Below are positions 29,242-45,049 of a DNA stretch of 64,000 bases, piece after piece. Below the pieces are notes generated by a model. The model was not told the DNA's origin. It did not search any database and saw only the letters and a program-made list of their open reading frames with translations. Origin of the DNA: Amoebidium appalachense (Eukaryota > Ichthyosporea); the NCBI GenBank assembly GCA_963693365.1, contig CAVNZM010000013.1, positions 7,564,001 through 7,628,000 on the forward strand, in the 5' to 3' direction. Position 1 is the first letter of the stretch. Every line of letters starts with the position of its first letter. The position numbers and the translations under genes were made by a program.

Positions 29242-29420
29242 CCATGCAAGAGCTCGTCTCTCGCCGCCTACGGTGGTGGCACAAGTACACCAACACGCCC
29301 TCAAATTTCACTGTCGATCTCGCGCAATCAGCGGGAAATTCGTCATCACACGATTCGTCAAGAATCATCTACGCGCTTCCATGGGGAGGGAGTGGGGGAG
29401 GTGGAAACCTTCTCGATTGT
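26440..29420 (+). CDS. Glycyl-tRNA synthetase-like protein (class II, alpha2 type), partial model
   Basis: Exon 1 (26440-27055) encodes 205 residues with the GlyRS N-terminal signature: an SSSIYGGLTGFHDYGPVGVE-type segment, then AWWKDEV, FLRP, FGFAQVARSFRN and REFDVLELEYF. It ends at a GAAG/GTATGG donor in phase 1. A phase-compatible exon 2 starts after (CA)nCAG at 29239 and encodes ETMQELVSRRLRWW...IIYALPWGG, which fits the next GlyRS block (RLRWY, then an FPFGWGE-like motif). Its end, about 29420, is uncertain because G runs there blur the frame. Later exons, including the anticodon-binding domain, were not found with confidence. Residues usually invariant are changed: LRPETAQGIF reads LRPSALPGTF, and FRNE reads FRNV. 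This suggests a diverged paralogue or a decayed gene, not a normal enzyme. Confidence 0.65.
27085..27880 (+). repeat. Polypyrimidine (CT)n and C tract block in the GlyRS-like intron
   Basis: About 800 bp of almost pure pyrimidine on the sense strand, including long uninterrupted (CT)n arrays (about 27085-27132, 27240-27317, 27480-27541). It starts about 30 nt behind the exon 1 donor. Confidence 0.95.
27942..28084 (+). repeat. N repeat, copy 4 (GlyRS-like intron)
   Basis: It reads CACATGTCCGGGTACCCAGT, TTCTTTTGTTCTGGGGCC, TTTGCGGCCGCCACCCCACC and GTAGAGGGCCGCACTCGCAC. This is the reverse complement of the plus-strand eIF2-gamma intron 8 units and so has the same sense orientation relative to its host gene. 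Confidence 0.9.
28700..28862 (+). repeat. N repeat, copy 5 (GlyRS-like intron)
   Basis: Same core as copy 4, about 760 bp downstream, with the longer 5' end TTGCACATTCTGTTGGCACA that is also present in eIF2-gamma intron 8. Sense orientation relative to the host gene. Confidence 0.9.
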
Positions 29421-29599
29421 TCCGCCGCCTTCCGACGTTGGTGGGGTGGAGGTGAAATGTGTGGTGAGGGCAGCGGTTGGACTGCCCCGGGCCACATATG
29501 CATTCCTATTGGATGGACTGCAGCCATTAGAAAACGAGGGTGCCCTGAATGCAGAAACCGTCCGGTACGAGCCACCCCCCCCCCCCCCCCCCCCCCCTC

Positions 29600-29734
29600 C
29601 CCACCGGCTTATCTTGCATACTGCGCGTGTTGCTGATGTTGCATACTTGAATGATTACTTTTGCCTGTGTCCTGCACCGTGTTTCTCATCTTGTTCTTGT
29701 ACTTCGTACCGTGTTCCACATTCCCCCCCCCCTG
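29600..29734 (+). repeat. S1 repeat, 3' half (plus orientation)
   Basis: It reads TGCATACTTGAATGATTACT, TGTGTCCTGCACCGTGTTTC, GTACTTCGTACCGTGTTCC and ends ACATTC plus poly(C). It matches the long copy at 21334-21550 best. It lies in the sense orientation of the GlyRS-like gene. Confidence 0.8.
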
Positions 29735-30095
29735 CTGGACCCGTTAGGCACCAACCCTTGCTTTGCTCTTGGCCTTGGTTGGTTTTTCTGGGGGGTTGCC
29801 GTCCTTCCCATTATGATATTTTTATGTTTGTCTTCGTCTTTGTGTGTTCAGGTCTGATTTGTTATCCTAGAGTACGTAGACGTGCCCGGGGATAGGGGGG
29901 GGGGGGGGGGGAGTTAAAAATGTTTTTTTGGAAAGGATGTGTGGTTGGTTTCAACGTGTGGGCTGTCGTGGCAGACATGCTTGCTACAATTTGTGTGCTG
30001 TTGGAGGGAAGGCAGGGGGATGGAGAGCTGCAATTCATGAACACTTTTTACTTAACTCTACGACCCCCCTCCCCCCTCCTCCCCCCTTCCCCCCA

Positions 30096-30161
<66 letters not shown>

Positions 30162-30177
30162 CACACGCACACTGCAG

Positions 30178-30220
30178 GTTCCATGCGGCACTTAAGCCCA
30201 AGAAGAAGGTTGCCGAGTGA
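30178..30220 (+). CDS. Candidate terminal exon ending ...KPKKKVAE
   Basis: A long (CA)n tract ends in CTGCAG, followed by an open frame encoding FHAALKPKKKVAE and a TGA stop. The acceptor context is the same as that of the upstream GlyRS-like exon 2 and of several other exons in the window, so this may be the last exon of that gene. The peptide is too short to assign to a family. Confidence 0.35.
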
Positions 30221-30665
30221 ATTCTCGGCTTGGAAAGAAGACCCTATTTGTGTGCACCCATATTCCTGCTTTTTTTAGTTATAAACTTTTTTTTGCACCA
30301 AACCTTCCCGTCCAAATTTCCATATTTGGCTAGTCGATGCGATCGCTGCGCGAATAATTGGTCCATACGAAATCAATGTGATATTTCGATATTACTTCCT
30401 TTTTTTTTGTGCAAGCCATTATGGCATGCTTATCTAACCTGGCCAAGGTCATGTTTCCAGTTGGCAGTTGTAGCTTTTTTATTATATTTTTTTTTTTGTT
30501 ACGTGGAAGATTTGTTTGGATAAAACCTATGTAATTCTTATTATAATTTTTTTTTGGTTACGTGGAAGATTTGTTTGGATAAAACCTATGTAATTTTTTT
30601 CCTTTTAAACATAGAAGGTTTGTTGGCTGCTCTTTTTTATTTTGTTGTTGTTGGTTGGTTTGTTT

Positions 30666-30696
<31 letters not shown>

Positions 30697-32443
30697 GGGG
30701 GGGAGAGAGAGGAGGGGGGAGGGGGGGCATTCTGAACAAGAAGTGTTGGCAAACTCAAAGCCGGCTCCTGACAGCATTCAGTACGTTTTATTCTGTATGA
30801 GCACGATTTACCTGAAATGAACTATGATTACAAGGCCATATCTGTGCGATATATATAGTAGCGTGTGCACATACTCGCAAACACAAGCATGCTTATAAGC
30901 TCAACCGTTATGACTCATACTTAACGAAATGGAGAGTGGAGGCCCTTAAATTGTGAGCAATCGATGTCACGTCTGCAGCATGAATTCGTGTGTTAATACA
31001 TAACACCTCTTCATTGGTCAGGCTATTGCCATATAGGGGCAATACACAAAACACGGTGCACGTGTTTACTTGGTCTGATGAGCCGCTATTCTAGGAGATT
31101 GAAATAAATATGTCGCATATTTGCATATGGTTCAGTGTTATCCCCCCCTCCCCCCCCCCCCCCCCCCCCCCCCCCCTCCCCCCTCCCCCCCTCCCTCCAC
31201 ACACACACACACACACACCGTGTGTGTGCCGCCCTAACACCGCACACACCGAGTAGCCACAACCATCATGACCATCCGCCCCTCCCCCTCCCCCTTCCCT
31301 CGCGAGAATCCGGGGTCTCGAAAAAAATGCACACGTGTGCACAAAGTGTCACCCCAGGAAACACACAAAAAAGGGGGGCAAAAACACACTCCTGCATGCA
31401 TGCTCACACGGCTGTCAATGGTTGTGTTGTGCGCATGCACACGCAGCTACTATAGGCCTAGGCCGGCCCTGTGAGCCCAATAACAATACAGACAACGGGA
31501 TAATGATACTATTAATCCCCCCCCCCCACACACGGCCACCCACCTTACCCCACTCAGGCCACCCCCACCCTCCTCCTCCTCCGCCTCGGCGGCCATTCAT
31601 GATCACCCCTGGGTAGAGCCTACGTATTTATAGATGTCTTTTTTTAATTTGTTCTTCCCAAACAACAGCCATCGACCTGATTTAAACCCGGCTTGCACTA
31701 TCCAGCTGCTCGTACCATTGTTTGTTAGCAATTAGCAGCATCTATGGGGTTTACACACTTTTATTTGCTTGGTAGAGGGCCCAGCGTCGCCATGTCTGAT
31801 CACCCTGCTGCGTTTTCCAGCTTAGTCCTACTGGCTAAGCGGGCTACAAAGAGAAAAGTACAACCCCAAGGTAATGTGTGACTACTAATATAGAGAGAAA
31901 ACGTACATATATATGCGTTATCGATCACGAACAGAAAAGATTTTCGCCGATGTAGAGGTTTATTTTCCCCATGGAAGCATGCTTTCAGACAGATGGCTAC
32001 CACCCCACCCTTCAATGTCACAAATATCACACCTTGAGCATACCACAGAAAACTCGAGAAACATACGGTGATTCGACCTCTAGACATCTAGCCTAACGTT
32101 TAGAGTGCCAACCTCTTTGTATTTCTTCAACCTGGTAAATATCAGCTTTATCCTATAATAATGTAAAACCATGCAATGTATGCGTACGAACCACAAGGCT
32201 GTGAAAAATTAGGTCTAATACGTGCATACGTTTTAGCTTAAGCCTATATTGGCATTTCGCGACATATAACTTCAACACGGTTATTAGTAACGTTTGTCGC
32301 CAACTCAAAATCATGCAACGATTGGTTTTTGCTTTCGTAAGACGCAATCTTCCAAGGCATGCGGGCGACAGTCCCAGACAAAGGAATCGCGTACGTTACG
32401 TATAGCAACACAGTCGCTAACACAGAGTGTACACCACTCAATC
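30221..32443. other. Intergenic region between the GlyRS-like gene and the permease
   Basis: It holds poly(G) at about 30676-30703, poly(C) near 31150-31175, short CA repeats and otherwise unremarkable sequence. A 43-bp segment (GTTACGTGGAAGATTTGTTT...) occurs twice with a 59-bp period (from 30498 and 30557). No gene is supported. Confidence 0.5.
31741..31825 (+). repeat. Fragment resembling the 5' region of the LINE
   Basis: ATGGGGTTTACACACTTTTA, a later GGCCCAGC and TGCGTTTTCCAGC occur here in the same order and about the same spacing as at 798-880 within the LINE. This suggests a diverged remnant of the LINE 5' region, or that 800-880 of the LINE copy is host-derived sequence. Confidence 0.45.
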
Positions 32444-32987
32444 TTACAGCGTGACAATACGCACCCCGCCCAGGGAAGCAATATCAGCAGGGAACGTCTT
32501 TCCGGGGCATGCAATAAACATGAAATGCCTCGGTACGCCCAGGACCTCCGACAGAACATCCACCACTGCACGCCCAAACACCCCCTTGACTGCAACCACA
32601 TCGAGACGCATTTCAGGATATATCCTGTCCAGAACGTGACATTCCTCCTCCAATCGTCCAATCATACTGTCTGCATCCTGATCTTCATCGTATACGTGCA
32701 CGATCTGGAGCCAGGATGTCTTTTCGTTTTCTCGCACGTATTGCACCGCCTTGTTGAGCGAGTAGATGGACTCGTTCTTGATGAAGAACACCATGCGCCT
32801 CTGCTTGAACACTTCGGTCTGACGGATGATACGGTTGCGGAACCACCTGCATGAAAAACATAAATTTAGCTGGGTCGACTTGCAAAGACCGTATTTGCTG
32901 AATTTCAGTCAGATGCAAGGTCTCTGTCCCTCTCTCTCTTTGTGTCTGTGTGTGCATGTTGCGCTTACGCGCGCACGCACGTGTTTC

Positions 32988-33029
<42 letters not shown>

Positions 33030-34384
33030 GTGTGTGTGTGTGTGTTTACGGAGGATGCATATGTGCACATGTGTGTGTGTGGGGGGGGGGGGGGGGGGGG
33101 GGGGGAGGGGGGGGGGGGGGGGAGAGGGGGTGGGGTGGGTGGGTGGTGGTGGTGGAGGGGGGTGGTGGAGGGGGGGGGGGGGGGGGGGGATAATACCTCG
33201 TGGGGCAACGGCCAAAGATGGTCCACTTGTCATCATCGACGTTTGCGAGCAACCTATCGAGTGCCTTGAAGAGTGGTGCACGCTGAAACATGCAAAACAC
33301 CGCAAAGCCAGCCAATGAGAAATAGAGAATAAACCATGGCACCGCATCCTGATTGGACAGCACGTTCCCGATAAGGCCTGCAATGAGGCATCCAATGGCC
33401 GTGAGAACCAATGGGACGGGGGCATAGTCCGGGCGCTTGATCCGAGATCGCCGAATTTTCAAAAGTAGATTGGACACCCCGAACAGAGTCATGACGCAAA
33501 GGAAAGCAATAGTATAAACCCCGCCCAGAATAAGGATATTTCCGTTCATAATGAAATACAGCGACGCACACAGAAGGAAATACGTCAGAATGATCCAATG
33601 GTTGGTTCCTCGAAGCCGATTGGTCGACAGGAAAACCGAGGGAAGGCACCGATCCAAAGCCATACGCCTGATCAAGCCAATCACACCGACGTATCCGGTT
33701 AGGACGGCGCCCGAAAGCACGATTACAGCATCTACATTGACCAAAGTCTTAAGCCAGTGCGAACTTGCCATCTCACTCAGCATACTGCTGTTATCGGGCG
33801 CCCCGTCGACCAAAGGAAGACCCATGAACCGTGCCAAAGGGAGGGTGGCCAGACCGCACAGGGAGATCAGGGGGTTGGCTATGCTCACGATTGCCCACAT
33901 GTTCCGTAGGGTTTTAGGAAACACCCCTGGTTTTTGGTCCTCGACAAAATTCGCTGACGTTTCGAACCCCGAGACGCCCAAAAGGCCGGCGCACGCGCCG
34001 AAGAAGATCGCCGCGGGGACATTGTAATCGTTTGCACCCGGGATCGTGGAGAGATCGGTGTTCCAATTGGTCACCAGCAGCGCAAATTTGTCCTTTGACG
34101 CGGTAATTATGCTGTCCACGATCACCATGGTGAGGGTGAGGAGGTGGAACAGGAAGATGACAAGGGCCACCGGTGCAGAATCACCAATCCCGAGCAGCAC
34201 AAGGAGACCAAATATGGCTATGATGGCCACAAATACCGCAGACAGTGGGGCCTGCACGTGGTGTGTGTGTGGGTGCACGTGATGGTGGGTGTGGATGAAG
34301 GGGGGGGGGGGGGGGGGGGGGGGGGGGGAGGGGGGAGGGGGGGGGGGGGGGGAGGGGTGGGGGGGGAGAGTTGCTGGAAGGGAG

Positions 34385-34421
<37 letters not shown>

Positions 34422-35157
34422 AATGGGGAGGGGGGGGGGGGGGGGGGGGGGGGGTCTTAGGGTTACGTCTTTAGCTCACACGTACAGTCTTCAACCCTTC
34501 CCCCTCCGCCCCCTCCCCCCTTCCACCCAGGATTGGAGGAGAAATAAAAATCAAAGGAGAAGAAATACGTATCGTTTCAACTTCAACACCCAATCTTCCT
34601 CCATGCCCATGTTTGTGTTCACTTTAACCTCCCCACCGATTTGATCGAAAAATCTCAACGACAAATGTGCGCGCACACACACACTACACATAAACACAAC
34701 CACACCTCTGCAACCTCCCCCGTCGTAACAATCTTGCCTTCTGCATCTCATGCGCTCCACGCTCCCAGTTGCTTTTCATCCCCCCCCCCCCCCCCCCCCC
34801 CCCCCCCTTCTACACACACACACACACACACACATCTCCTTCCCAATCGGGTCCCAACACCACACTAAAAACACACACCGCAAGCGCACACAGACACACA
34901 CAGGGAAAGACGGATGCTGGTCATTCTTTCAGAACACGAAGCAGGCGCAGGGCAGGTATGCCTCCCCTCCCCCCTCCCCCCCCCCCCCCCCCTCACCCTC
35001 CCGCTCCCTTCCCCCCCTCACTCCACCCCCCCCCAACCGGGGCCGGGGGGTTAAAATGTGCCACAGAATTCGAGAGTATACATCCATGGCAGACACCACA
35101 ATGCAAATTACACAAAGCACACACAAAGTGTATGCATCTAAGCAGAGTCCATGCTTC

Positions 35158-35190
<33 letters not shown>

Positions 35191-35347
35191 AACAAGTTAA
35201 ACACAGTACACGAGGTTCGAACCATTCACCTCGGTCAACGAGACCTAACTCGCTTACACTTTGTTCAAGGCGGGTGACCCACCCATGTACGAGACGAGCA
35301 GGATCACAAGCAAGAGCAGTAGGGCGGCGGCGGCGGCGCGGGGGGCT

Positions 35348-35379
<32 letters not shown>

Positions 35380-37352
35380 GGGGGCAACATACAGCAGGGA
35401 CGAGAGATACAAAGTAGGCGCTGGCAGATGCACCGCTCACTACGGCCGTAGCCACATAGCTCACTATGGTGAGGCAGCCTGCCACGGCCGCCATGGGCTT
35501 GCTGGTGGTGTTGAGAAGCGCTGTGTACGTGCCCCCGTTGATGGGGAGTGCTCCTACTACCTGTATGCGTGGAAGAAAGGGAACATGAGTTGGAGAGTGG
35601 GGGTTAAGTGTGTGGGCGGTGTGTGTGTATCTGTACACAGACACGCACACACGCACACACATTGCAATGTATATGCAAACGAAGACACAAACACGGTGTT
35701 GATGCTGTGCGGCACATACATACATGCACACAGACAGCTAAGCAGGCAGGTAGACGGAAAGATAACCATATTGTTATATACACCTTCTGTGTGACTTACA
35801 GACACACACACACACACACACACACACACATTCTCCTTACCACCCACCCATCCACCTACACGTACCCCCCCCCCCCCCCCCGGCCCCCCGACACACACAC
35901 CCACCTATCCACACCCACCCCACCTCCACCCACACCCACCCCCAACCACACAGTGCACACACCTCTGCGTAGATGCGCCTGTACATGTAGAGGATACCGG
36001 CCACAATGACGAGGGAGATGGGGGCCAGGGGCCCCGCATAGTAGGCACATATGCCGGCAACATAGAGGCAGGACGAGGTGATGTCATTGCCGCTAAGCGC
36101 CGTCGACACAAACTGCCCAAGGAGCCGGTGTTCCCGGGGCTGTTTAAATATTTAAAAGATTAGTTAGGATTTGTTTGCGTCGATAGATTGTGGTAGCATA
36201 TTTGTGTGCCTAGCCTTATTTTAGGGGTGGGTGGGTGGTGGAAGGGTGCCTGTCGAGGGAGACGAGGGGGATAGGTACAAGAATGGCAAGGGAGGCTCAA
36301 AGAGGTGTGCTGGCATGTACATAAAGGGCACAGAGATGTTGGTACATAAAAACGGTAGAGAAAGCCAATGCGAACCATGAGAAGTTGAGGCCGAGCAAAC
36401 AGGGGGACTATTGGCGGATGTGTAGGTGAGCGGGTGTGTGTATGTATAAAGGGGTGTGATGGTGGTGGTGGTGATGGCGCGGGGGAGGGGGGGGGGGGGG
36501 GGAGGGGGGGGGGGGGGGGGGGGGAGGGGGGGGGGGGGCAAGGAACGGGGAGAACGAGGAGAGGACCAATTCGTTTCAGGTTGCAACCCCCCCCCCCCCC
36601 CCCCCCCCGAGGGCGCGCACGCGCGCAAACCACCACCACCACCAGATAATAATACTAAAGATTAGCAATAAACACAGACACACACACACTAAACACAGCC
36701 CTAATGCAGGAACAGCATTTCCCCGTTGCCCTGGACCGACTATTTTCAAGGGATTGAAAGCAAGCTTTAAGCCCCCCCCCCCCCCCCCCCCCCCCCCCCG
36801 CGGAGGGCGAAGGCAAGTATAAAGGGAGGGAACCAGGGACACGAGCCTGCGAGGGGAAACAAGCCACGAGAACAACCAAGCGGAATTCAGAAGGCCGCCA
36901 AGCAAACACCACACACACTGGTAGCTATACCCCACATCCACCCCTGAGCATCCGATCAACACACTTAATCCTGCACGGCTCAACATACCTGCTCCCTGTA
37001 TGGCGGCAGCTCTGGAATGCGCACAGTGGTGCCTTTCTCCCCAAACTCCCAGTTCTCCTCCGGTGCAGGAAGTATAACTGTTCCTAATTGGCTGGCACGC
37101 GCGACTGGATCAGACACGACTGATCTTCGCCCCATCACGGAAGCGCGCGCAACAGGATCTAGCTCTAACATAGCTGCATTTGTTAAAATGTTAGTAAAAT
37201 TTATAAAATTTAATGTGATGTGTGTGATTGTCAGCGACAAATTGTTCGGTTTCGTAGGGCTTTTCAAGATATGTGTCTGTTGCTTGGCTGAAACCCCCTT
37301 TCCCTCCCACTCCCCATTCACTTTCTCTATCAGATCCCCCATCACTCTGCCA

Positions 37353-37387
<35 letters not shown>

Positions 37388-37677
37388 ATTTTCCCACCAC
37401 CACCACCACCACCAACACTAGCAAAAGTAAAAAAGTCCGCTTTACCCCCTCCCCCCCGCCGCACACAAAAGAAATGGCATTGAACATGATGAGTGAAAAG
37501 GGTAATGAAGCCACGAAGAGAGGAACGTACCAGAAGGGCGAGGCTGAAAGTAGGCACTGGTGGATGCACGTGGGCCGTCCAGGTAGCTGACTGTGGATGC
37601 ACGTGGGCCATAGGTGGGCACTGGCCGGCCCTCCATGATGGCACCCAGCCGCAGCTGCCGGAGTGACTTGACCGTCG

Positions 37678-37718
<41 letters not shown>

Positions 37719-38028
37719 CCGCCCGTGCATGTGTGTCGTCTCCTGTCCTTTTTGTTTGGGAAGAAGGAGAGGGGAGGGGGGTGGGCGAGGGGGGAGAGGG
37801 GAGAGGAGAAAAAGAGGAAACGGGCTACGGGGAAATGGAAGAGAGAAGAGGGGGAAAAGGGCGGAGGGGAGGGGGCACCGTGGGGGGGGGAGGGGGGGGG
37901 GGGGGGGAGGGTTATGTGGGGGGTCACGAGCACAGGAACGGGGTGGGGGGAAGGCAAGAAAGGTGAGGGGACAGAGGGAGGGGGAGGGGGAGGGGGGGGA
38001 GGGGGGGCGGAGGGGAGGGGAGGGGAGG

Positions 38029-38097
<69 letters not shown>

Positions 38098-38908
38098 GTC
38101 AGACAGGCTACAAGCTGACATATGCATTCACGCGCGCGGCCGCGTACGTGTGTACACACACACACACACATGCACACACACAAATGCGCACACACTCTCG
38201 CGCGCGCCCACACTCACCTGCACGCACGCACGCACGCACGCACACAAACGCACACACGGACATACATGCCCATACACGTGCGCGCGGTTCTAAAATTATT
38301 AGTTCCTTCCCTACGACCTCAGCTCACTCTCGTCCCATTCACGCGCACTGGCTACTTTCTAGATGATTTCTTTCCTTTGTTGCTTTTAGCCTACCCCTTT
38401 GCATCTAGATCTGTCACATTTTCTACGTGCCTTGCAGCGCGACCTCCTATGAAAAAAAAAAGAGCATTTTTCCGCGCAGAATTTAACTATTAAAGTATGT
38501 CCTTTTAAAGACAGAAGCAGCAGCGAATTTGAACGCATTTCCATTTTACCAAAACTAACAACTGCCTAATCCCAATCCCCCCCCCCCCCCCCCCCCCCTC
38601 CCCCTCCCTCCCCGGGGAAAAAGCAGAACATATATACCACGAAGAAATGGTATTTGATGGAATTCCATTCAAATTTCTTTCCCCATGACGATACTATAAG
38701 AAAAAACAAAACCCACCTGATTTGTAGCCTCATAGTTCGTTGTGCTACCCCTGGGCATTCCCTCTTCATTGTGCAAGCGCGTTGTAAACCGACTGTTTCC
38801 GGTCATGTTTGTCGTTGTTGCATCCTCACTCGCAAGTTCGGCGTCTGAAAACGTGTTGTTGGGAATGGCTGTCGACAAGTCGATGCTAACTGACTTTTTC
38901 CCTTCCAT
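32444..38908 (-). CDS. APC-superfamily amino acid permease, 7 exons
   Basis: Exons (minus): 38908-38717, 37678-37531, 37173-36989, 36139-35963, 35560-35393, 34251-33197, 32846-32444. All junctions are GT/AG and in phase, giving 775 residues. Residues 1-175 are a hydrophilic, Ser/Thr/Arg-rich cytosolic region with internal duplications (GPRAST twice, DPVARAS twice). The transport core (about 180-640) begins at TALSGNDITSSCLYVAG and contains VVGALPINGGTY, FFGACAGLLGVSGFE and TGYVGVIGLIRRMALDRCLP, matching amino acid/polyamine/organocation permeases, with 11-12 hydrophobic segments predicted by eye. The C-terminal part (about 642-775) is a soluble domain with alternating beta/alpha pattern (WLQIVHVYDE, then LDVVAVKG) that may resemble a universal-stress-protein fold; this is inference. 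Predicted location is a membrane. The substrate cannot be read from the sequence. Confidence 0.88.
33081..33190. repeat. G-rich tract next to the exon 6 donor of the permease
   Basis: Long G runs broken by a few A and T. On the sense strand the intron starts GTATTAT and runs directly into poly(C). Confidence 0.9.
34293..34455. repeat. Poly(G) and (GT)n block in permease intron 5
   Basis: G tracts (34299-34352 and 34429-34454) surround about 15 GT units. It lies 40-200 nt beyond the acceptor of exon 6 on the intron side. Confidence 0.9.
35050..35310 (-). repeat. S1 repeat, long copy split by a G tract (permease intron 5)
   Basis: Sense strand: GTACATGGGTGGGTCACC, GTAAGCGAGTTAGGTCTCG, GAGGTGAATGGTTCGAACC, poly(C), then GGACTCTGCTTAGATGCATA and a degenerate 3' half. 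GGTTCGAACC is a perfect match to an RNA polymerase III B box, and AAGCGAGTTAGG is A-box-like, so S1 may be tRNA-derived. It follows the exon 5 donor (GTATGTTG, then poly(C)). Confidence 0.75.
38030..38092. repeat. (GA)n array in permease intron 1
   Basis: About 30 GA units, so (CT)n on the sense strand, next to G-rich sequence (37880-38030). CA-rich sequence follows to 38270. Confidence 0.95.
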
Positions 38909-41004
38909 TTTCGAATCATAGATAAGTTTTCTCTGCGCGTGCTTTTGTAGATATAAATAGAGATACGTTTACTGAAATAAATAGGCTAGTTGTTACACGA
39001 CAGAGAAGAAGGACTCTCCTTTTCGGAATTTTAAAAGAAGTGAAACTCAGTGGCGAATATGCAGTAAATCCGTCAATGTGCTAGGGAAAAAATTGGAAAG
39101 AAGTTGCCAGGCAACATTGTATGTTTGTTTCCACTTTTCCGGGCTACTCGAAAGTGTGGGTTGTTAAACAAAAGAAGCACACAACGTTGGCTGTTACAAT
39201 ACGAAGCTCTTTGAAGGGGTTACGTGTGGATATAACATGTACGTTTACTTCAGAAATCTAGGATAAACGGAAAGGCAAACTGAATTCGCCGTTGATCCAG
39301 AAATTGCGTCGATTTTTCGCTGACAAGGAGAACAGACATGTGCTGTCTGTGTGTGCGCGCTCGTCTGAATTTCTTTGCCCTGCTAATAAACAGTGAAAAT
39401 AAGGGCAGTTTACAGAGAAAAATGCTTGCAAATCACTTCTAGGTTTACTCGCAAATTTTCGTTTTCTTCGCTAAAACGAAGTTCATGTCAAAACTTTCAG
39501 TTAGGCTTGCGCACATGCGAAATGGAGCTGAAAAGCGACGCATGCAAAGAATAGCTCTTTATATACCCCAGTTGTCGTTAGCTTGAATGATTTGCAACAA
39601 ATGATATTAAACCTATTTTCCGATTGGTAGTTATAAGTCCTGAGGCTTGGTGACTCGAGGACTTTCGCTTGACCAACTGTACGTACATACTGGCCCAACT
39701 GAACTCTCTGTTCTAAGCTTATTAAGTTTTATTAATGTTATATGAATGTGTATCTATATTTGTATGGCAGAAACCATTTCCTTGTCTGTATACCGAATGT
39801 TGAGTTCTGCCAGATTCTGGAATGTGAGATTAAGGAGTAATTGGATACGCGAACGCGTGATTGGCTGACCAGCTAATTATACTAACCAATCCCTGGGCGC
39901 AAAGGCATTCATCATGTGAGTCCCCCAAACTTTCAAAGACCTGTGGGGCTCGTTGCGAAAGTAGTACAATTGTTTTTCTTTGGACTGGATTTATTCGACG
40001 GAAAGATATGCAAGTATGCACGGCATACTGAGAAGACAATAAAAACTTCACGAGTTATCCAGTAACAAGTGCATTCTGAGATACCTGAACACTGTGTGAA
40101 AATCATATAAATACTCAATGTGACGACCAACAGAATTCAACAAAAAGTCTAAAGTGTTCACATTGCCAGCTAGTGTATGTAGCAGACACCCGTAGGGAAA
40201 GAGGTAAAACGCGACATAAAAACTCACACAAAATACTCCAGTAAGGACTGCCACGCGGAACTGTTTTAGTTTGTTTGTCGACGTATTTTTCAGATAAAAA
40301 ATATAGTTGTCAGATTATGATAACTAATTCTTAGAAGGGCGTAATAGTTCGTAACTTCAAGGACATGAACTGGGGCGGCGGCCTATATATATAGGTACTT
40401 GTTCTGGCTGATTCACGCGAGTCGAAAATCGAAATTTTTTAATGAACCCCCACACTCCCCGGACTCGTGCACGTGCACATGCGCACACGCTCACTTTAAA
40501 CGTGATTACGTAGGGGCTCCCTTTCACGTAGGGGCGTAGGGGCTCCCTTTCGTAGCACTAATAGCCTGCGCCAAGCTCGGGCTAGGGCGTGCGCATAACC
40601 ATGCGTGTGTTGGGTGGGCGGCTAAATTTCCCACCTGCCGTCCTGCACGGCTTGCATTCAGGTACAAAAACGTCTTTTTTTCGAACGTCATCACGTTGGC
40701 TGAACCAGACCCACATGTGCATGCGCAGTGCACCACGTTGCGTGCACTGCACACAAAAAGTTTCTCACTCACGTGAGCAATTTCAGACGAATAATGTTCA
40801 ATCTTTCCAAAATTGTGGCGAGTTGCAAGAGGAGGTGGCCGTGGTGGTTGTGGTGGTTGTGGGGTGGGGAGCTGGGGGGGGGGGGGGGGGGGGGTGAGGG
40901 GGCAGGGGGGAGTGGGAGGGGGGATACTCTAAAAATGGTGTCACACGTGGCCACTGGGCGTCCACGCTCACGGACCGGTCGGGCAATATCGATGGTGGCC
41001 ATGG
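38909..41004. other. Upstream region of the permease; mostly non-repetitive
   Basis: About 1.9 kb of complex, moderately AT-rich sequence, probably including the permease promoter, followed by a G tract at 40873-40894. The only coding hint is the minus-strand frame listed at 40048-40310. No TATA box or other defined element was recognised. Confidence 0.45.
40048..40310 (-). other. Possible orphan membrane-protein exon
   Basis: This minus-strand frame of about 88 residues (no in-frame ATG at its start) includes KLKQFRVAVLTGVFCVSFYV, a strongly hydrophobic segment, then a polar stretch (LDFLLNSVGRHIEYLYDFH) and a stop. The pattern resembles one transmembrane helix with flanking charged loops. 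An in-frame ATG-initiated version starts at 40254. No family was recognised. Confidence 0.25.
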
Positions 41005-41133
41005 ACAGTTACAGTTACAATTGCAAGCTGGTTGCACATGACATTGTGTGTGCGTGCGCACACGGTGGCCATGGACAGTTACAGTTACAATTGCAAGCTG
41101 GTTGCACATGACTTTGTGTGTGCGTGCGCACAC
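40994..41133. repeat. Tandem duplication of a 70-bp unit
   Basis: Two copies starting GGTGGCCATGGACAGTTACA at 40994 and 41064 differ at a single visible position over 70 bp (ACATTG versus ACTTTG). It leads into the GT-rich block that follows. Confidence 0.95.
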
Positions 41134-41144
41134 GCGCAGGCCGT

Positions 41145-44875
<3,731 letters not shown>

Positions 44876-45049
44876 AAAAGACAATGGTGAATTCTTCCGC
44901 CTTCGAAGTCAACACATCAACATCCCTGTTTCTCCGCTTTCATATCCTCAGAATGTAAAAAGACAAATAGGACTCAAATTCACAAACAATACACCTGGCT
45001 AGTTAAAACTTGCACATCCGATGGAACCCATCCAATTAAATTTTATATT

